Origin: Streptomyces parvulus
GTDB lineage: Bacteria; Actinomycetota; Actinomycetes; Streptomycetales; Streptomycetaceae
Assembly: GCF_014648855.1 (NCBI RefSeq)
Contig: NZ_BMRX01000007.1
Span: 62,001 to 126,000 of the forward strand
Direction: 5' to 3'
DNA length: 64,000 nucleotides
Shown piece after piece: positions 47,691 through 57,428 of the stretch (its first letter is position 1; each line of letters opens with the position of its first letter). The position numbers were made by a program, and so were the translations under genes. Under the pieces are notes generated by a model. That model saw only the letters and a list, made by a program, of their open reading frames with translations, searched no databases and had not been told where the DNA came from.

Positions 47691-47854
47691 CCCCCTGCGC
47701 CGCGGGGACCCCGCCTCGACGTCACCGCCCCCGCGCGGTCCTGACGGTCCGACACGCGGGCGGCGGCCCGGAGCGGGAGGGGCCGCCGAACGTCCTGTTG
47801 TACTGATGTCCTGACGACCGGCTCCGACCAGCCGCCTGAAGGGCAGACCGCGCC

Positions 47855-49738
47855 ATGCCGTCCCGACCCCCCCGTTCTCTCAGGCCCGCTCTCGCCGCGG
47901 CCCTCGCCACCGCCACCGCCTTCGCCGCCGCCACCGCCCCGCCGCCCGCGTACGCCCGGCCGGGCGAGCGGGCCCCTGAGTTCGAGGAGCGGGTCCTCTT
48001 CCGGGCGGACGCGGACCCGGGCGGCTACGCCTGCTTCCGCATCCCCGCGATCGTCCGGACGACCGAGGGCACCCTGCTCGCCTTCGCCGAGGGGCGCGTC
48101 CTCAACTGCGGGGACGCCGCCGACATCGACATCGTCGTCAAGCGCTCCACCGACGGCGGACGCACCTGGGGCCCGCTCCAGGTCGTCAACGACGGCGGCG
48201 GCGACACCCACGGCAACCCGGCGCCGGTCGTCGACCGGGCCACCGGCCGCGTCCTGCTGACCGAGACCTACAACGCGGGCCGGACCGACGCCGCCAACTG
48301 CGCGATCCCCTGCACCCGCACGCCCCACCTCCAGCACAGCGACGACGACGGCGTCACCTGGTCCGCGCCCCGCGACCTGAGCCCCGAGATCCTGCCGGCC
48401 GAGTGGAACTCCTGGTACGCCACCGGACCCGTGCACGGCGTCCAGCTCACCGGCGGCGGCCACCCCGGGCGGCTCGTGGTCGGCGTCAACGCCGAGACCT
48501 GGGACGGCGACCGGATCACCGCCAACCACGCGGCGCTGGTGGTCAGCGACGACGGCGGCGCGCACTGGAAGGTCGGCGCCACCGACACCTGGCCCGTCGC
48601 GGCCGACGGCACCTTCCGGCAGAAGCCCTCCGAACTGACCCTCACCGAGCGCGCCGACGGAGCCCTCCTGGTCAGCGGGCGGGAGGAGCGGGGCACCGAC
48701 CTCGGCCACCGCACCCAGGCCCTCAGCCTGGACGGCGGCGACAGCTTCGCGGCCCCCTTCCGCGCCCTGCCCGACCTGTACACGCCGCAGGTGCAGGGCG
48801 CCGTGCTCCGCATGGGCGACCGCACGCTGCTGTCCGCCCCGGCCGATCCGGACCGCCGCCGGACGATGTCCGTGCGCTCCTCCTACGACGGCGGCGCGAC
48901 CTGGGACAGCGTGGACCGCGGGACCGTCCTCACGCGGGACTGGTCCGGGTACTCGGACATGGTGGACGTCGACGACGCGACGGTGGGCCTCCTGTACGAG
49001 GCCGGAGCCGTCGACGCCCGCGACGAGATCCGCTTCGCCCGCTTCACCGAGGACTGGCTCCAGGCCCGCCGGGCCGCCGACCCCACCACACCGGACCTCG
49101 CGCCCGGCGCGGCCCCCGCCGCGGTGCTGGGCGGTGCCGGACCGACGACCGGCGCGGTGGGCGGCGCCCTCTCCTTCGACGGCGCCGACGACGCCGTGCG
49201 GCTGCCGTTCGACGAGCGGCTGCCGCTGGGGGACGGGGACTTCACCGCGTCGCTGCGGTTCCGTTACTCGGAGGCCGACGGGGAGCAGCCGCTGCTGTGG
49301 ATGGGCGGGGTGGGGATCGCGCAGCCGCAGGTGTGGCTGCGGGCCGAGCCCGCTCACGGCAGGGTCCAGGGGCTGATCACCGCGCGCGATGGGGCGGCAG
49401 CCCCCCGCTCTGCCTGGGTGCGCACCGACGACGCCCTCAACGACGGGCGCTGGCACCATCTGGCGCTCCGCCGGGGCGGGGGGCGGCTCACGCTCTTCGT
49501 CGACGGCGAGCAGACCGGCGCGGCGGACGTGCCGGGCTCGGTCAGCACCGGGTCGCCCTTCGGTGTGCACGTCGGGGAGCGGGTGGACGGCCGGGCCCGG
49601 CTGAGAGGCGCGGTCGACGAGGTGCACGTCTGGAACCGGGCGCTGACCGACGAGGAGATCGCCGCGGGCGACCCGCCGTCCGCGCTCGCAAACGCCGTGG
49701 TGCACCTGCCCCTGGACGGGACGAGCGCGGGCGGCTGA
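47855..49738 (+). CDS. Secreted exo-sialidase (GH33) with C-terminal LamG-like domain
   Basis: A 627-residue exported protein. Signal peptide to about residue 35 (AAALATATAFAAATA, then PPAYARP). Residues 42-400 are a sialidase propeller: FRIP motif at 61-64 and Asp boxes STDGGRTW, SDDDGVTW, SDDGGAHW and SYDGGATW; GREERG supplies a substrate-binding arginine region. Residues ~430-625 are a concanavalin/LamG-like beta sandwich (LSFDGADDAVRLPF; WHHLALRRGGGRLTLFVDG) probably binding glycans. It releases terminal sialic acid from host or environmental glycoconjugates. AAGGGCAG precedes the ATG. No sialic-acid catabolic genes are near. Confidence 0.9.
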   Translation: MPSRPPRSLRPALAAALATATAFAAATAPPPAYARPGERAPEFEERVLFRADADPGGYACFRIPAIVRTTEGTLLAFAEGRVLNCGDAADIDIVVKRSTDGGRTWGPLQVVNDGGGDTHGNPAPVVDRATGRVLLTETYNAGRTDAANCAIPCTRTPHLQHSDDDGVTWSAPRDLSPEILPAEWNSWYATGPVHGVQLTGGGHPGRLVVGVNAETWDGDRITANHAALVVSDDGGAHWKVGATDTWPVAADGTFRQKPSELTLTERADGALLVSGREERGTDLGHRTQALSLDGGDSFAAPFRALPDLYTPQVQGAVLRMGDRTLLSAPADPDRRRTMSVRSSYDGGATWDSVDRGTVLTRDWSGYSDMVDVDDATVGLLYEAGAVDARDEIRFARFTEDWLQARRAADPTTPDLAPGAAPAAVLGGAGPTTGAVGGALSFDGADDAVRLPFDERLPLGDGDFTASLRFRYSEADGEQPLLWMGGVGIAQPQVWLRAEPAHGRVQGLITARDGAAAPRSAWVRTDDALNDGRWHHLALRRGGGRLTLFVDGEQTGAADVPGSVSTGSPFGVHVGERVDGRARLRGAVDEVHVWNRALTDEEIAAGDPPSALANAVVHLPLDGTSAGG

Positions 49739-49753
49739 GGCGCGCCCGGCGGT

Positions 49754-50791
49754 TCAGCGGCGGCCCGTGCCGACCCGGTCGCGGGCGGGCTCCGCCTCGC
49801 CGTCGGCGGCCGCGGCGGGCGGTTCCGGGTCGTGCGAGCGGCGCTTGGCGATGACCGCGCAGACCATGAGCTGCATCTGGTGGAAGAGCATCAGCGGCAG
49901 CACGGCGAGCGAGGCGTGCGCGCCGAACAGGACGCCGGCCATGGGCAGTCCGGCGGCCAGGGACTTCTTGGACCCGGCGAACTGGATCGCGATCCGGTCC
50001 TCCCGGCCAAAGCCGAGCGCCTTGGCCCCGTACCAGGTCAGCAGCAGCATCACGGCGAGCAGGACCGCCTCCACGGCCAGCAGCCCGGCGAGCCGGACCG
50101 GGCTCACCTGGTGCCAGATGCCCTCGACCATGCCCTCGCTGAACGCGGTGTAGACGACGAGGAGGATCGAGCCGCGGTCGACGAGCTGGAGGACCTTCTT
50201 GTGCCGGGCGACGAAGCCCCCGATCCAGCGGCGCAGCAGCTGCCCGGCGGCGAACGGCACCAGCAGCTGGAGCACGATCCCCACCACCGAGTCGGCGGAG
50301 AACCCGCCCCCGGTGCCGCCGAGCAGGGCGGCGGCCAGCAGCGGCGTGACGACGATGCCCACCAGCGAGGAGAAGGACCCGGCGCAGATCGCGGCGGGCA
50401 CGTTGCCGCGGGCGATGGACGTGAAGGCGATCGAGGACTGGATGGTGGACGGGACCAGGGTGAGGAAGAGCAGGCCCTGGTACAGCGGGTCGGTCAGGAA
50501 GACGGGCACGAGTCCGCGCGAGGCGAGGCCCAGCAGCGGGAAGACGACGAAGGTGCAGGCCAGCACGGTGCCGTGGAGCCGCCAGTGCCGGACCCCGTCC
50601 ATCGCCTCACGGGTGGAGAGCCGGGCGCCGTAGAGGAAGAAGAGGAACGCGATCGCGGCGGTCGAGGCCCCGGAGGCGACGTCCGCGCCGGTGCCGCGGG
50701 CCGGCAGCAGTGCGGCGAGGCCCACCGTCCCGAGCAGCAGCAGGACGTACGGGTCGATCGGCATCCAGCGGGGCCGGCGCAGGCGTTTCAC
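49754..50791 (-). CDS. SBF-like (bile acid:sodium symporter family) membrane transporter
   Basis: A 345-residue membrane protein with about ten hydrophobic segments. FFLYGARLSTREAMDGVRHWRLHG (about 51-74), FLTLVPSTIQSSIAFTSIARGNVPAAIC (110-137) and IAIQFAGSKKSLAAGLPMAGVLF (about 263-285) are the conserved blocks of the SBF-like family (PF13593 type). Substrate not predictable. It is divergent from a LysR regulator, the usual arrangement for LysR control, with a CGGTATACCG palindrome in the shared 145-bp region. Confidence 0.87.
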   Translation of the reverse strand: MKRLRRPRWMPIDPYVLLLLGTVGLAALLPARGTGADVASGASTAAIAFLFFLYGARLSTREAMDGVRHWRLHGTVLACTFVVFPLLGLASRGLVPVFLTDPLYQGLLFLTLVPSTIQSSIAFTSIARGNVPAAICAGSFSSLVGIVVTPLLAAALLGGTGGGFSADSVVGIVLQLLVPFAAGQLLRRWIGGFVARHKKVLQLVDRGSILLVVYTAFSEGMVEGIWHQVSPVRLAGLLAVEAVLLAVMLLLTWYGAKALGFGREDRIAIQFAGSKKSLAAGLPMAGVLFGAHASLAVLPLMLFHQMQLMVCAVIAKRRSHDPEPPAAAADGEAEPARDRVGTGRR

Positions 50792-50889
50792 GGTACTCCA
50801 CTTGCTTGTTCACGGTCGTTCGAGGACCCGGTGGCGAAGGGTCACGGGTCCCCGCTCCATCCTGCTCGCCCGGCGAGCGATCGGGAATC

Positions 50890-50899
50890 CGGTATACCG
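50890..50899. promoter_or_regulatory. CGGTATACCG palindrome in divergent transporter/LysR promoter
   Basis: A perfect 10-bp palindrome, 38 bp upstream of the LysR start. A possible LysR recognition or activation site; it does not show the classic T-N11-A form clearly. Confidence 0.35.
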
Positions 50900-50936
50900 C
50901 TCTGACTGTCATCACGTACCGCGATAGCCTGGCGAC

Positions 50937-51818
50937 GTGTACGACCCCTCGCAGCTCCGCACGTTCCTCTCGGTGGCCCAGACGCTGAGCTTCACGCAGG
51001 CCGCCCGGCGGCTCGGGCTGCGCCAGTCGACGGTGAGCCAGCACGTGCGGCGGCTGGAGGGCGCCACCGGGCGCCGGCTGTTCAGCCGCGACACGCACTC
51101 GGTGGAGCTGACGGAGGACGGGGAGGCGATGCTCGGCTTCGCCCGCCGGATCCTGGAGGTGCACGAGCAGGCCACCGCCTTCTTCTCCGGCACCCGGCTG
51201 CGCGGGCGGCTGCGGTTCGGCGCCTCGGAGGACTTCGTGCTCACCCGGCTGCCGGAGATCCTGGAGGGCTTCCGGCACGACCATCCCGAGGTCGACCTGG
51301 AGCTGACGGTGGAGCTTTCGGGCACGCTGCACCGGCAGTTGGCCGACGGGGAGCTGGACCTGGTGCTCGCCAAGCGGCGGCCCGAGGACCCGCGGGGCGA
51401 GCCGGTCTGGAGCGACCGGCTGGTGTGGATCGGCGCGCCGCGGCTGCGCCTGGACCCCGACCGCCCGGTGCCGCTGATCGTCTACCCGCCGCCGGGCATC
51501 ACCCGTGCCCTGGCGCTGGAGGCCCTTCAGCGCCAGGGCCGCGAGTGGCACGTCGCGTGCACCAGCGGCAGCCTCAACGGTCTGCTCGCGGCCGCCCGCG
51601 CGGGCCTCGGCGTGATGGCGCACTCGCGCGGACTCGTCCCGCCCGGCCTGGTGCGGGTCCCGGACCGGGCGGACCTGCCCGAGCTGGGCCGCGTCGACTT
51701 CGTGCTGGTGCACGGCCGGCGCCGGCCCTCGGCGCAGGGCGCCGCGGACGCGCTGGCCGCCGCCGTCCTCGCGGGCGGCGACCGGCTGCACCGCCCTCAG
51801 CGGCCGGGGCTGGGATAG
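50937..51818 (+). CDS. LysR-family transcriptional regulator
   Basis: A 293-residue LysR protein. Residues 3-62 are the winged helix (LRTFLSVAQTLSFTQAARRL, then RQSTVSQHVRRLE); the rest is the periplasmic-binding-like effector domain (LRGRLRFGASEDFVLTRLPE; GELDLVLAKR; HVACTSGSLNGLLAAARAGLGV). The start is GTG. It probably controls the divergent SBF transporter. Its 3' end overlaps the converging AsnC-type gene by 22 bp. Confidence 0.9.
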   Translation: MYDPSQLRTFLSVAQTLSFTQAARRLGLRQSTVSQHVRRLEGATGRRLFSRDTHSVELTEDGEAMLGFARRILEVHEQATAFFSGTRLRGRLRFGASEDFVLTRLPEILEGFRHDHPEVDLELTVELSGTLHRQLADGELDLVLAKRRPEDPRGEPVWSDRLVWIGAPRLRLDPDRPVPLIVYPPPGITRALALEALQRQGREWHVACTSGSLNGLLAAARAGLGVMAHSRGLVPPGLVRVPDRADLPELGRVDFVLVHGRRRPSAQGAADALAAAVLAGGDRLHRPQRPGLG

Positions 51819-52780
51819 GTGAGCTGCTTGACCCGGCGCAGGAACGGGGACGCCTCCACGTGCTGGACGCCCTCCAGCCGGCCGAGCGGGCCGCTGAGGT
51901 AGGCGTAGAGGTCCGCGGTGTTGCGCACGACCGCCGTGGCGATGATGTTGGACGGCCCGGCCGTGGCGGCGGCGTGGGCGATCTCGTCGTGCGCGGCGAG
52001 GGCCTCGCCGACCCGGTGCAGTGCGGCCGGGCTGGTGGTGATCCACAGTACGGCGGCGGTGGGGTAGCCGAGGATCTCGGAGCGGTACTCCACGTCGACG
52101 TAGACGGCACCGGAGGCGAGGAGCGCGGCCAGGCGGCGCTTGACGGCTGACTCGGAGCGACCGGTGGCCCGCTGCAAGCGCGGGTACGTGGCGCGCCCGT
52201 CGCGTTCCAGGACGGCCAGCAGCGGCTCGTCCTCGGGCTCGATGCGGGCCGGTCCCGACGTCGCCGGGCGGGGCTCCGGACGCAGGGCGGCGACCTCGTC
52301 GTCGTCGAGCACGGCGAACTTGCGGAGCCAGCCGCTGGGCCCGCCGTAGAAGCGGTGCAGTATCTGGTGAGCGTGGATCTCCAGGACGCGCGGGGTGCGC
52401 GGCAGCTTGCCGAGGAGCAGGTCGTCCCGGTCCCCCGGGCTGCGCGGACGGGTGCCGAAGATGATCTCCGTGCCGCCCGCGGCGAGTCCGATCCAGTTGG
52501 TGTCGGGGCGCTTGGCGAGGGCCTCCGCGATGGCCGGGGCGCTGTCGGGGACGCAGCGCAGCCGCAGGGTCCAGTGGTCCTGGCCGAGCCGCTCGGCGTC
52601 CCGCACGGCGACCACCCGCAGCCCGCCCTCGTCGCACAGCCGGCGGTAGCGGCGGGCGACGGTCTGGTCGGAGACGCCGAGGACCGCGCCGATGCGGCTG
52701 AAGGAGGCGCGTCCGTTGATCTCCAGCGCGTCCAGCAGCCGCAGGTCCAGCTCGTCGAAGGTGTCGGATTCCATCCGCAT
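51797..52780 (-). CDS. Lrp/AsnC-family regulator with two HTH-RAM modules
   Basis: A 327-residue protein about twice the usual Lrp length. Module 1: helix-turn-helix ELDLRLLDALEINGRASFSR with VSDQTVARRYRRL, then a ligand-binding region. Module 2 from about residue 180: PLLAVLERDGRATYPRLQRA with RSESAVKRRLAALL, then a second ligand-binding region (TAAVLWITTSPAALHRVGEAL; FLRRVKQLTY). Duplicated forms are common in actinomycetes. ATG 52780 follows GGAGA. It is divergent from an MFS exporter, its probable target. Confidence 0.88.
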   Translation of the reverse strand: MRMESDTFDELDLRLLDALEINGRASFSRIGAVLGVSDQTVARRYRRLCDEGGLRVVAVRDAERLGQDHWTLRLRCVPDSAPAIAEALAKRPDTNWIGLAAGGTEIIFGTRPRSPGDRDDLLLGKLPRTPRVLEIHAHQILHRFYGGPSGWLRKFAVLDDDEVAALRPEPRPATSGPARIEPEDEPLLAVLERDGRATYPRLQRATGRSESAVKRRLAALLASGAVYVDVEYRSEILGYPTAAVLWITTSPAALHRVGEALAAHDEIAHAAATAGPSNIIATAVVRNTADLYAYLSGPLGRLEGVQHVEASPFLRRVKQLTYPSPGR

Positions 52781-52893
52781 GGTGCTGTCTCCGTCGGATT
52801 CGGCCGGCTGTGCGCCCAGGACCGGCGCGATCGGCCGGTCACACCGCATCGTACGGAGGCGTGGCAAGTCGTAGCACACAGGGAGAAGACGGA

Positions 52894-54399
52894 ATGCGTA
52901 CATGGGGGCCGCTGACGGCGGTGTGCCTCGGGACGTTCATGCTGCTGCTGGACGTGACGATCGCGGTGGTCGCGCTGCCGGACATGGCCCGGGGCCTGGA
53001 CGCCTCGCTGAGCGACCTGCAGTGGGTGATGGACGGCTACGCGCTCGCGCTGGCGGCGCTGCTGCTGGGTCTGGGGGCCGCGGCCGACGTGCTGGGGCGG
53101 CGCCGGGTGCACGTGGCGGGCGTGGTGCTGTTCGCGGCGGCGTCGCTGCTGTGCGGGCTGGCGACCGGGCCCGGGATGCTGGTCGCGGCGCGGGGCCTGC
53201 AGGGCGTGGGCGCGGCGGCGATGTTCGCCACCACGCTGCCGTTGCTGGGCTCGGTCTACCAGGGGCGCCGGCGGTCGATGGCACTCGGGGTGTGGGGCGC
53301 GGTCAGCGGCGCGGCGGCGGCCGTGGGGCCGGTGCTGGGCGGGCTGCTCACGGACGGTCCCGGCTGGCGGTGGATCTTCTGGGTGAACCTGCCGGTGAGC
53401 GTGGCGGCGGTCTGGCTGACGCTGCGCGTGGTGCCGGAGTCGCGCGGTGCGCGCGGGCGCCGCGTGGACTGGGCGGGCACGGCCGCCTTCGCGGCGTTCG
53501 CGGGTGCGCTCACCTACGGCGCGGTGCGGGCCGGGTCGCACGGCTGGTCGGAGGCCGGCACCCTCGTCTCCTTCGGCCTGGCGGTGGTGGCGCTGGCCGC
53601 CTTCGTGGCCGTGGAGCGGCGGGTCGCCGATCCGCTGCTGGACCCCCGGCTGTTCCTGCGGCCGGCGTTCTCCGGCGTCATGCTGGGCGCGCTGGCCTTC
53701 AACGCGGCGGCGTTCGGCGTGATGGCGTACACGTCGATATGGCTCCAGACGCTGCTCGGGATGAGCCCGGTGCGCGGCGGTCTGGTGTTCGTGTGGCTGT
53801 CGCTGGCGTCGTTCGTGGTCGCGGCGGCGGGAGGACGGCTGCTGCACGGGGTGCCCGCGCGGTTCACCATCGGGGGCGGGCTGCTGCTGGTCGCGGCGGG
53901 CCAGTACGCCATGGCGTTCCTCGACTCCTCGTCCGGCGCGTCCGAGCTGGTGCCGGGGCTGCTGCTGGTGGGCGTCGGCACCGGCCTGGTGTCGCCGGGC
54001 ATCGCGGGTGCGGCGCTGGCCGCGGTGCCGGCGGAGCGGGCCGGGATGGCGGGCGGCGCGGTCAACACCTTCCGCCAGCTCGGGTACGCGCTCGGCATCG
54101 CGGTGTTCGGCACGGTGCTGACCTCGCGGATGACGGACACGCTGCCGCACGACGCGGCGCACGGTCTGGCGGGCGGCGCGGCGAGCGCCCTGGAGGGCGT
54201 GTTCGGCGAGCACGCGCTGCGGGCGGCCTTCGCCTCCGGACTGAACGCCGCGGCGGTGACCGCGGGGACGGTGGCGGCGGTCGGCGGAGTGCTGGTGCTC
54301 GTGCTGGTCCGGGCCGGCCGCACCGGGCCCGGCACCCGGGGGGCGGCCCCCGCGGGACCCGCCGCGGAACCGGAGCCGGCGGCCCCGTACCGGCGGTAA
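52894..54399 (+). CDS. MFS drug exporter, EmrB/QacA-like (14 TM)
   Basis: A 501-residue transporter. FMLLLDVTIAVVALPDMARGL (about 15-35) is motif D1 of the 14-helix DHA2 family, LGRRRVHVAG is the motif A loop, and GVWGAVSGAAAAVGPVLGGLL (about 155-175) is antiporter motif C. About 14 hydrophobic segments can be counted. GGGAGA precedes the ATG. It likely exports a toxic compound with proton exchange, under the divergent AsnC regulator. Substrate unknown. Confidence 0.9.
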   Translation: MRTWGPLTAVCLGTFMLLLDVTIAVVALPDMARGLDASLSDLQWVMDGYALALAALLLGLGAAADVLGRRRVHVAGVVLFAAASLLCGLATGPGMLVAARGLQGVGAAAMFATTLPLLGSVYQGRRRSMALGVWGAVSGAAAAVGPVLGGLLTDGPGWRWIFWVNLPVSVAAVWLTLRVVPESRGARGRRVDWAGTAAFAAFAGALTYGAVRAGSHGWSEAGTLVSFGLAVVALAAFVAVERRVADPLLDPRLFLRPAFSGVMLGALAFNAAAFGVMAYTSIWLQTLLGMSPVRGGLVFVWLSLASFVVAAAGGRLLHGVPARFTIGGGLLLVAAGQYAMAFLDSSSGASELVPGLLLVGVGTGLVSPGIAGAALAAVPAERAGMAGGAVNTFRQLGYALGIAVFGTVLTSRMTDTLPHDAAHGLAGGAASALEGVFGEHALRAAFASGLNAAAVTAGTVAAVGGVLVLVLVRAGRTGPGTRGAAPAGPAAEPEPAAPYRR

Positions 54400-54410
54400 G
54401 CGCGCCGTAT

Positions 54411-54440
54411 GGATTCGGTGGAGATTACGCCACCGAATCC
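54411..54440 (+). terminator. 11-bp inverted repeat after MFS gene
   Basis: GGATTCGGTGG (54411-54421) pairs perfectly with CCACCGAATCC (54430-54440) around an 8-nt loop, 12 bp past the MFS stop. It is probably a terminator; with no T run it could also be an operator for the next gene. Confidence 0.6.
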
Positions 54441-54612
54441 CGCGCAACTCTTGAACAAGTGTCCGACCCTTCCCCATGTGAGCGCATTTTCTCTCGCTGA
54501 CCAGCGCGAACATGAGCCCCGTCCGGGTCCGGCGCCCCTCCCGCCCCTCTTCGGGGTGGGGTAGCTTTCACCGCGCTGTGCGGGGGCTTCATTCCAGAGC
54601 GGGGAGCGGGGT

Positions 54613-56439
54613 TTGCGTGAGTTCACCAGTCCTGCGCTGACGTCGGCACCGCCGGTGGGCGGTCTGGCCGACGTCGTCTTCCAGCATGCCCAGGAGGACC
54701 CGGAGCACATCGCCCTGGGGCGCAAGGACGCGGCCGGGCAGTGGCGGGACGTCACCGCGGGCGCGTTCCGCGACGAGGTCCTGGCGCTCGCCAAGGGCCT
54801 GCTCGCCCAGGGCATCCGCTTCGGCGACCGGGTCGCCATCATGTCCCGCACCCGCTACGAGTGGACCCTGTTCGACTTCGCCCTGTGGACGATCGGCGCG
54901 CAGGTGGTGCCGATCTACCCGACGTCCTCGGCGGACCAGTGCATGTGGATGCTGTACGACGCCGAGGTGACCGCAGCGGTCGTGGAGCACGAGGACCACG
55001 CGATGACGATCGCCACCGTCATCGACCGGCTGCCGCACCTGCGGGGCCTGTGGCAGCTGGACTCGGGCGCCGTCCAGGAGCTGTACGACGCCGGGGCGCA
55101 CCTCGACGACGAGGTGGTGCACCGGCACCGCAAGGCGGTCACGCCCGACTCGGTCGCCACCATCATCTACACCTCCGGCACCACGGGACGCCCCAAGGGC
55201 TGCGTGATCTCGCACGGCAACTTCATGTGGGAGGCGGACACCGTCATCGAGCGGTGGGAGCCGGTGTTCCACTCCAAGAAGGGCGACGAGGCGGCGACCC
55301 TGCTGTTCCTGCCGCTCGCGCACGTCTTCGGCCGGATGGTGGAGGTCGCGGCGATCCGCGGCCGGGTCCGCTTCGGCCACCAGCCCCAGCTGAACGCCGC
55401 CGCGCTCCTGCCCGACCTGGCGGCCTTCAGACCCACCTTCATCCTGGCCGTGCCGTACATCTTCGAGAAGGTGTTCAACGCGGCCCGGCGCAAGGCCGAG
55501 AAGGAGGGCAGGGGCGGGCCCTTCGAGAAGGCCGTCGACGTGGCCGTGAAGTACGCCGAGGCGGTGGAGGCGAAGGCCTGGGGCATCGGACCGGGGCCCT
55601 CGGCGGGGCTGCGCGTGCAGCACCAGCTCTTCGACAAGCTCGTCTACGCGAAGGTGCGGGCGGCGATGGGCGGCCGCATCCGCAACGCCATGTCGGGCGG
55701 CTCGGCGATGGACCGGCGCCTCGGCCTCTTCTTCGCCGGCGCGGGCGTGCAGATCTACGAGGGCTACGGCCTGACCGAGTCCACCGCCGCGGCCACCGCC
55801 AACCCGCCCGAGCGCACCCGCTACGGCACCGTCGGCCGCCCCGTCCCCGGCGTCACCGTGCACATCGCGGACGACGGCGAGATCTGGCTGAACGGCGAGA
55901 ACGTCTTCCAGGGCTACCTCAACAACCCCAAGGCGACCGACGAGACCCTGCACGACGGGTGGATGGCCACCGGTGACCTGGGCACCCTGGACGAGGACGG
56001 CTACCTCACCATCACCGGCCGCAAGAAGGAGATCCTGGTGACCTCCGGCGGCAAGAGCGTCTCCCCCGGGCTGCTGGAGGAGCGCGTGCGGGACCACGCG
56101 CTGATCAACCAGTGCATCGTCGTCGGCAACGACCGCCCCTACGTCGCCGCCCTCATCACCCTGGACCAGGAGGCGGTCGAGCACTGGCTGGCGATGCGGA
56201 ACAAGCCGCAGATGCCGCCGGCCGAACTGGTGCACGACGCCGACCTGGAGACGGAGGTGCGGCGGGCGGTCGTCGCGGCCAACACGCTGGTGTCGCAGGC
56301 CGAGTCGATCCGCACCTTCCGCATCCTCGCGCAGCCGTTCACCGAGGAGCACGGTCTGCTGACGCCTTCGCTGAAGCTGAAGCGCAAAGCCATCGAGAAG
56401 GCCTACGGTACCGAGGTCGAGGCGCTCTACACGGCGTGA
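54613..56439 (+). CDS. Long-chain acyl-CoA synthetase (AMP-forming)
   Basis: A 608-residue adenylate-forming enzyme. The P-loop-like motif is IIYTSGTTGRPKGCVISHGN (about 180-199), motif A5 is YEGYGLTESTAA near 381, and WMATGDLGTLDEDGYLTITG then RKKEILVTSGGK follow near 450-480. Length and motifs match FadD15-type bacterial long-chain acyl-CoA ligases, which activate fatty acids for degradation or lipid synthesis. The start is TTG 54613, with GGAG and GGGG upstream; no ATG or GTG fits the conserved N-terminus. Transcribed alone or with the following reductase. Confidence 0.9.
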   Translation: MREFTSPALTSAPPVGGLADVVFQHAQEDPEHIALGRKDAAGQWRDVTAGAFRDEVLALAKGLLAQGIRFGDRVAIMSRTRYEWTLFDFALWTIGAQVVPIYPTSSADQCMWMLYDAEVTAAVVEHEDHAMTIATVIDRLPHLRGLWQLDSGAVQELYDAGAHLDDEVVHRHRKAVTPDSVATIIYTSGTTGRPKGCVISHGNFMWEADTVIERWEPVFHSKKGDEAATLLFLPLAHVFGRMVEVAAIRGRVRFGHQPQLNAAALLPDLAAFRPTFILAVPYIFEKVFNAARRKAEKEGRGGPFEKAVDVAVKYAEAVEAKAWGIGPGPSAGLRVQHQLFDKLVYAKVRAAMGGRIRNAMSGGSAMDRRLGLFFAGAGVQIYEGYGLTESTAAATANPPERTRYGTVGRPVPGVTVHIADDGEIWLNGENVFQGYLNNPKATDETLHDGWMATGDLGTLDEDGYLTITGRKKEILVTSGGKSVSPGLLEERVRDHALINQCIVVGNDRPYVAALITLDQEAVEHWLAMRNKPQMPPAELVHDADLETEVRRAVVAANTLVSQAESIRTFRILAQPFTEEHGLLTPSLKLKRKAIEKAYGTEVEALYTA

Positions 56440-56522
56440 GTTCCACGGTCAGGAATGCGTGGCGGCTCGTGATCGTTGACGATATGAGTACCACCTGACC
56501 ACAACCGAAGGATCAAGAGCTC

Positions 56523-57356
56523 GTGAGCAGCAAGGTCCCCCCGATCATCCTGAACAACGGCGTCGAGATGCCCCAGCTGGGCTTCGGCGTCTGGCAGGTG
56601 CCGGACGACGAGGCCGAGACGGCCGTGGTCCAGGCGCTGGAGGCCGGGTACCGCAGCATCGACACAGCGGCGATCTACGGCAATGAAGAGGGCACCGGCA
56701 AGGCGCTCGCCGCCTCGGGCGTGGCCCGCGAGGACCTCTTCGTTACCACCAAGCTCTGGAACAGCGACCAGGGGTACGACTCCACCCTCCGCGCCTTCGA
56801 CGCCTCCCTGGCGAAGCTGGGCCTGGACTACGTGGACCTGTACCTCATCCACTGGCCGATGCCGGCCAAGGAGCGGTACGTCGACACGTACAAGGCGTTC
56901 GAGAAGCTGCTCGCCGACGGGCGGGTGCGGGCCATCGGCGTCTCCAACTTCCTGCCGGAGCACCTGGAGCGGCTGACCGGCGAGACGTCCGTCATTCCGG
57001 CCGTCAACCAGATCGAGCTGCACCCGCACCTCCAGCAGCACGCCTCCCGCGAGTTCCACGCGGAGCAGGGCATCGCCACCGAGGCCTGGTCCCCGCTCGG
57101 TTCCGGCAAGGGCATCCTGGAGATCCCGGCGATCGTGGCGATCGCCCAGAAGCACGGCCGCACCCCGGCCCAGGTCGTGCTGCGCTGGCACCTCCAGCTC
57201 GGCAACGTGGTGATCCCGAAGTCCGTGACGCCGTCGCGGATCAAGGAGAACATCGACGTGTTCGGCTTCACCCTGGACACCGAGGACCTGGCGGCGATCA
57301 GCGCGCTGAACGAGGACCGGCGCCTGGGCTCGGACCCGGCGGAGGTCAACTCCTGA
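56523..57356 (+). CDS. Aldo/keto reductase
   Basis: A 277-residue AKR5-like reductase. The catalytic tetrad is visible: Asp47 and Tyr52 in SIDTAAIYGNEEG, Lys77 in VTTKLW and His110 in LYLIHWPMP. Substrate and cofactor segments are AIGVSNFLPEHL, PAVNQIELHP, and IPKSVTPSRIKENIDVF for NADPH. Such enzymes reduce 2,5-diketogluconate, methylglyoxal and other carbonyls. GTG start, with AAGGA upstream. Confidence 0.92.
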   Translation: MSSKVPPIILNNGVEMPQLGFGVWQVPDDEAETAVVQALEAGYRSIDTAAIYGNEEGTGKALAASGVAREDLFVTTKLWNSDQGYDSTLRAFDASLAKLGLDYVDLYLIHWPMPAKERYVDTYKAFEKLLADGRVRAIGVSNFLPEHLERLTGETSVIPAVNQIELHPHLQQHASREFHAEQGIATEAWSPLGSGKGILEIPAIVAIAQKHGRTPAQVVLRWHLQLGNVVIPKSVTPSRIKENIDVFGFTLDTEDLAAISALNEDRRLGSDPAEVNS

Positions 57357-57376
57357 GCACCGCCCGGGCGTGACGT

Positions 57377-57412
57377 GGGAGGGGCGGGACCCTGCCGGGT
57401 CCCGCCCCTCCC
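57377..57412. terminator. Strong bidirectional terminator
   Basis: A perfect 16-bp stem (57377-57392 with 57397-57412) and TGCC loop between the reductase and the converging methyltransferase. Confidence 0.88.
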
Positions 57413-57428
57413 GCGCCCAGCAACGGGG

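Noticed and set aside
51574..54513. A 979-codon minus-strand frame covering the AsnC gene and the MFS exporter
   Set aside because: Arg/Pro/His-rich nonsense composition; the MFS gene on the plus strand has full transporter motifs and the AsnC gene uses another frame.
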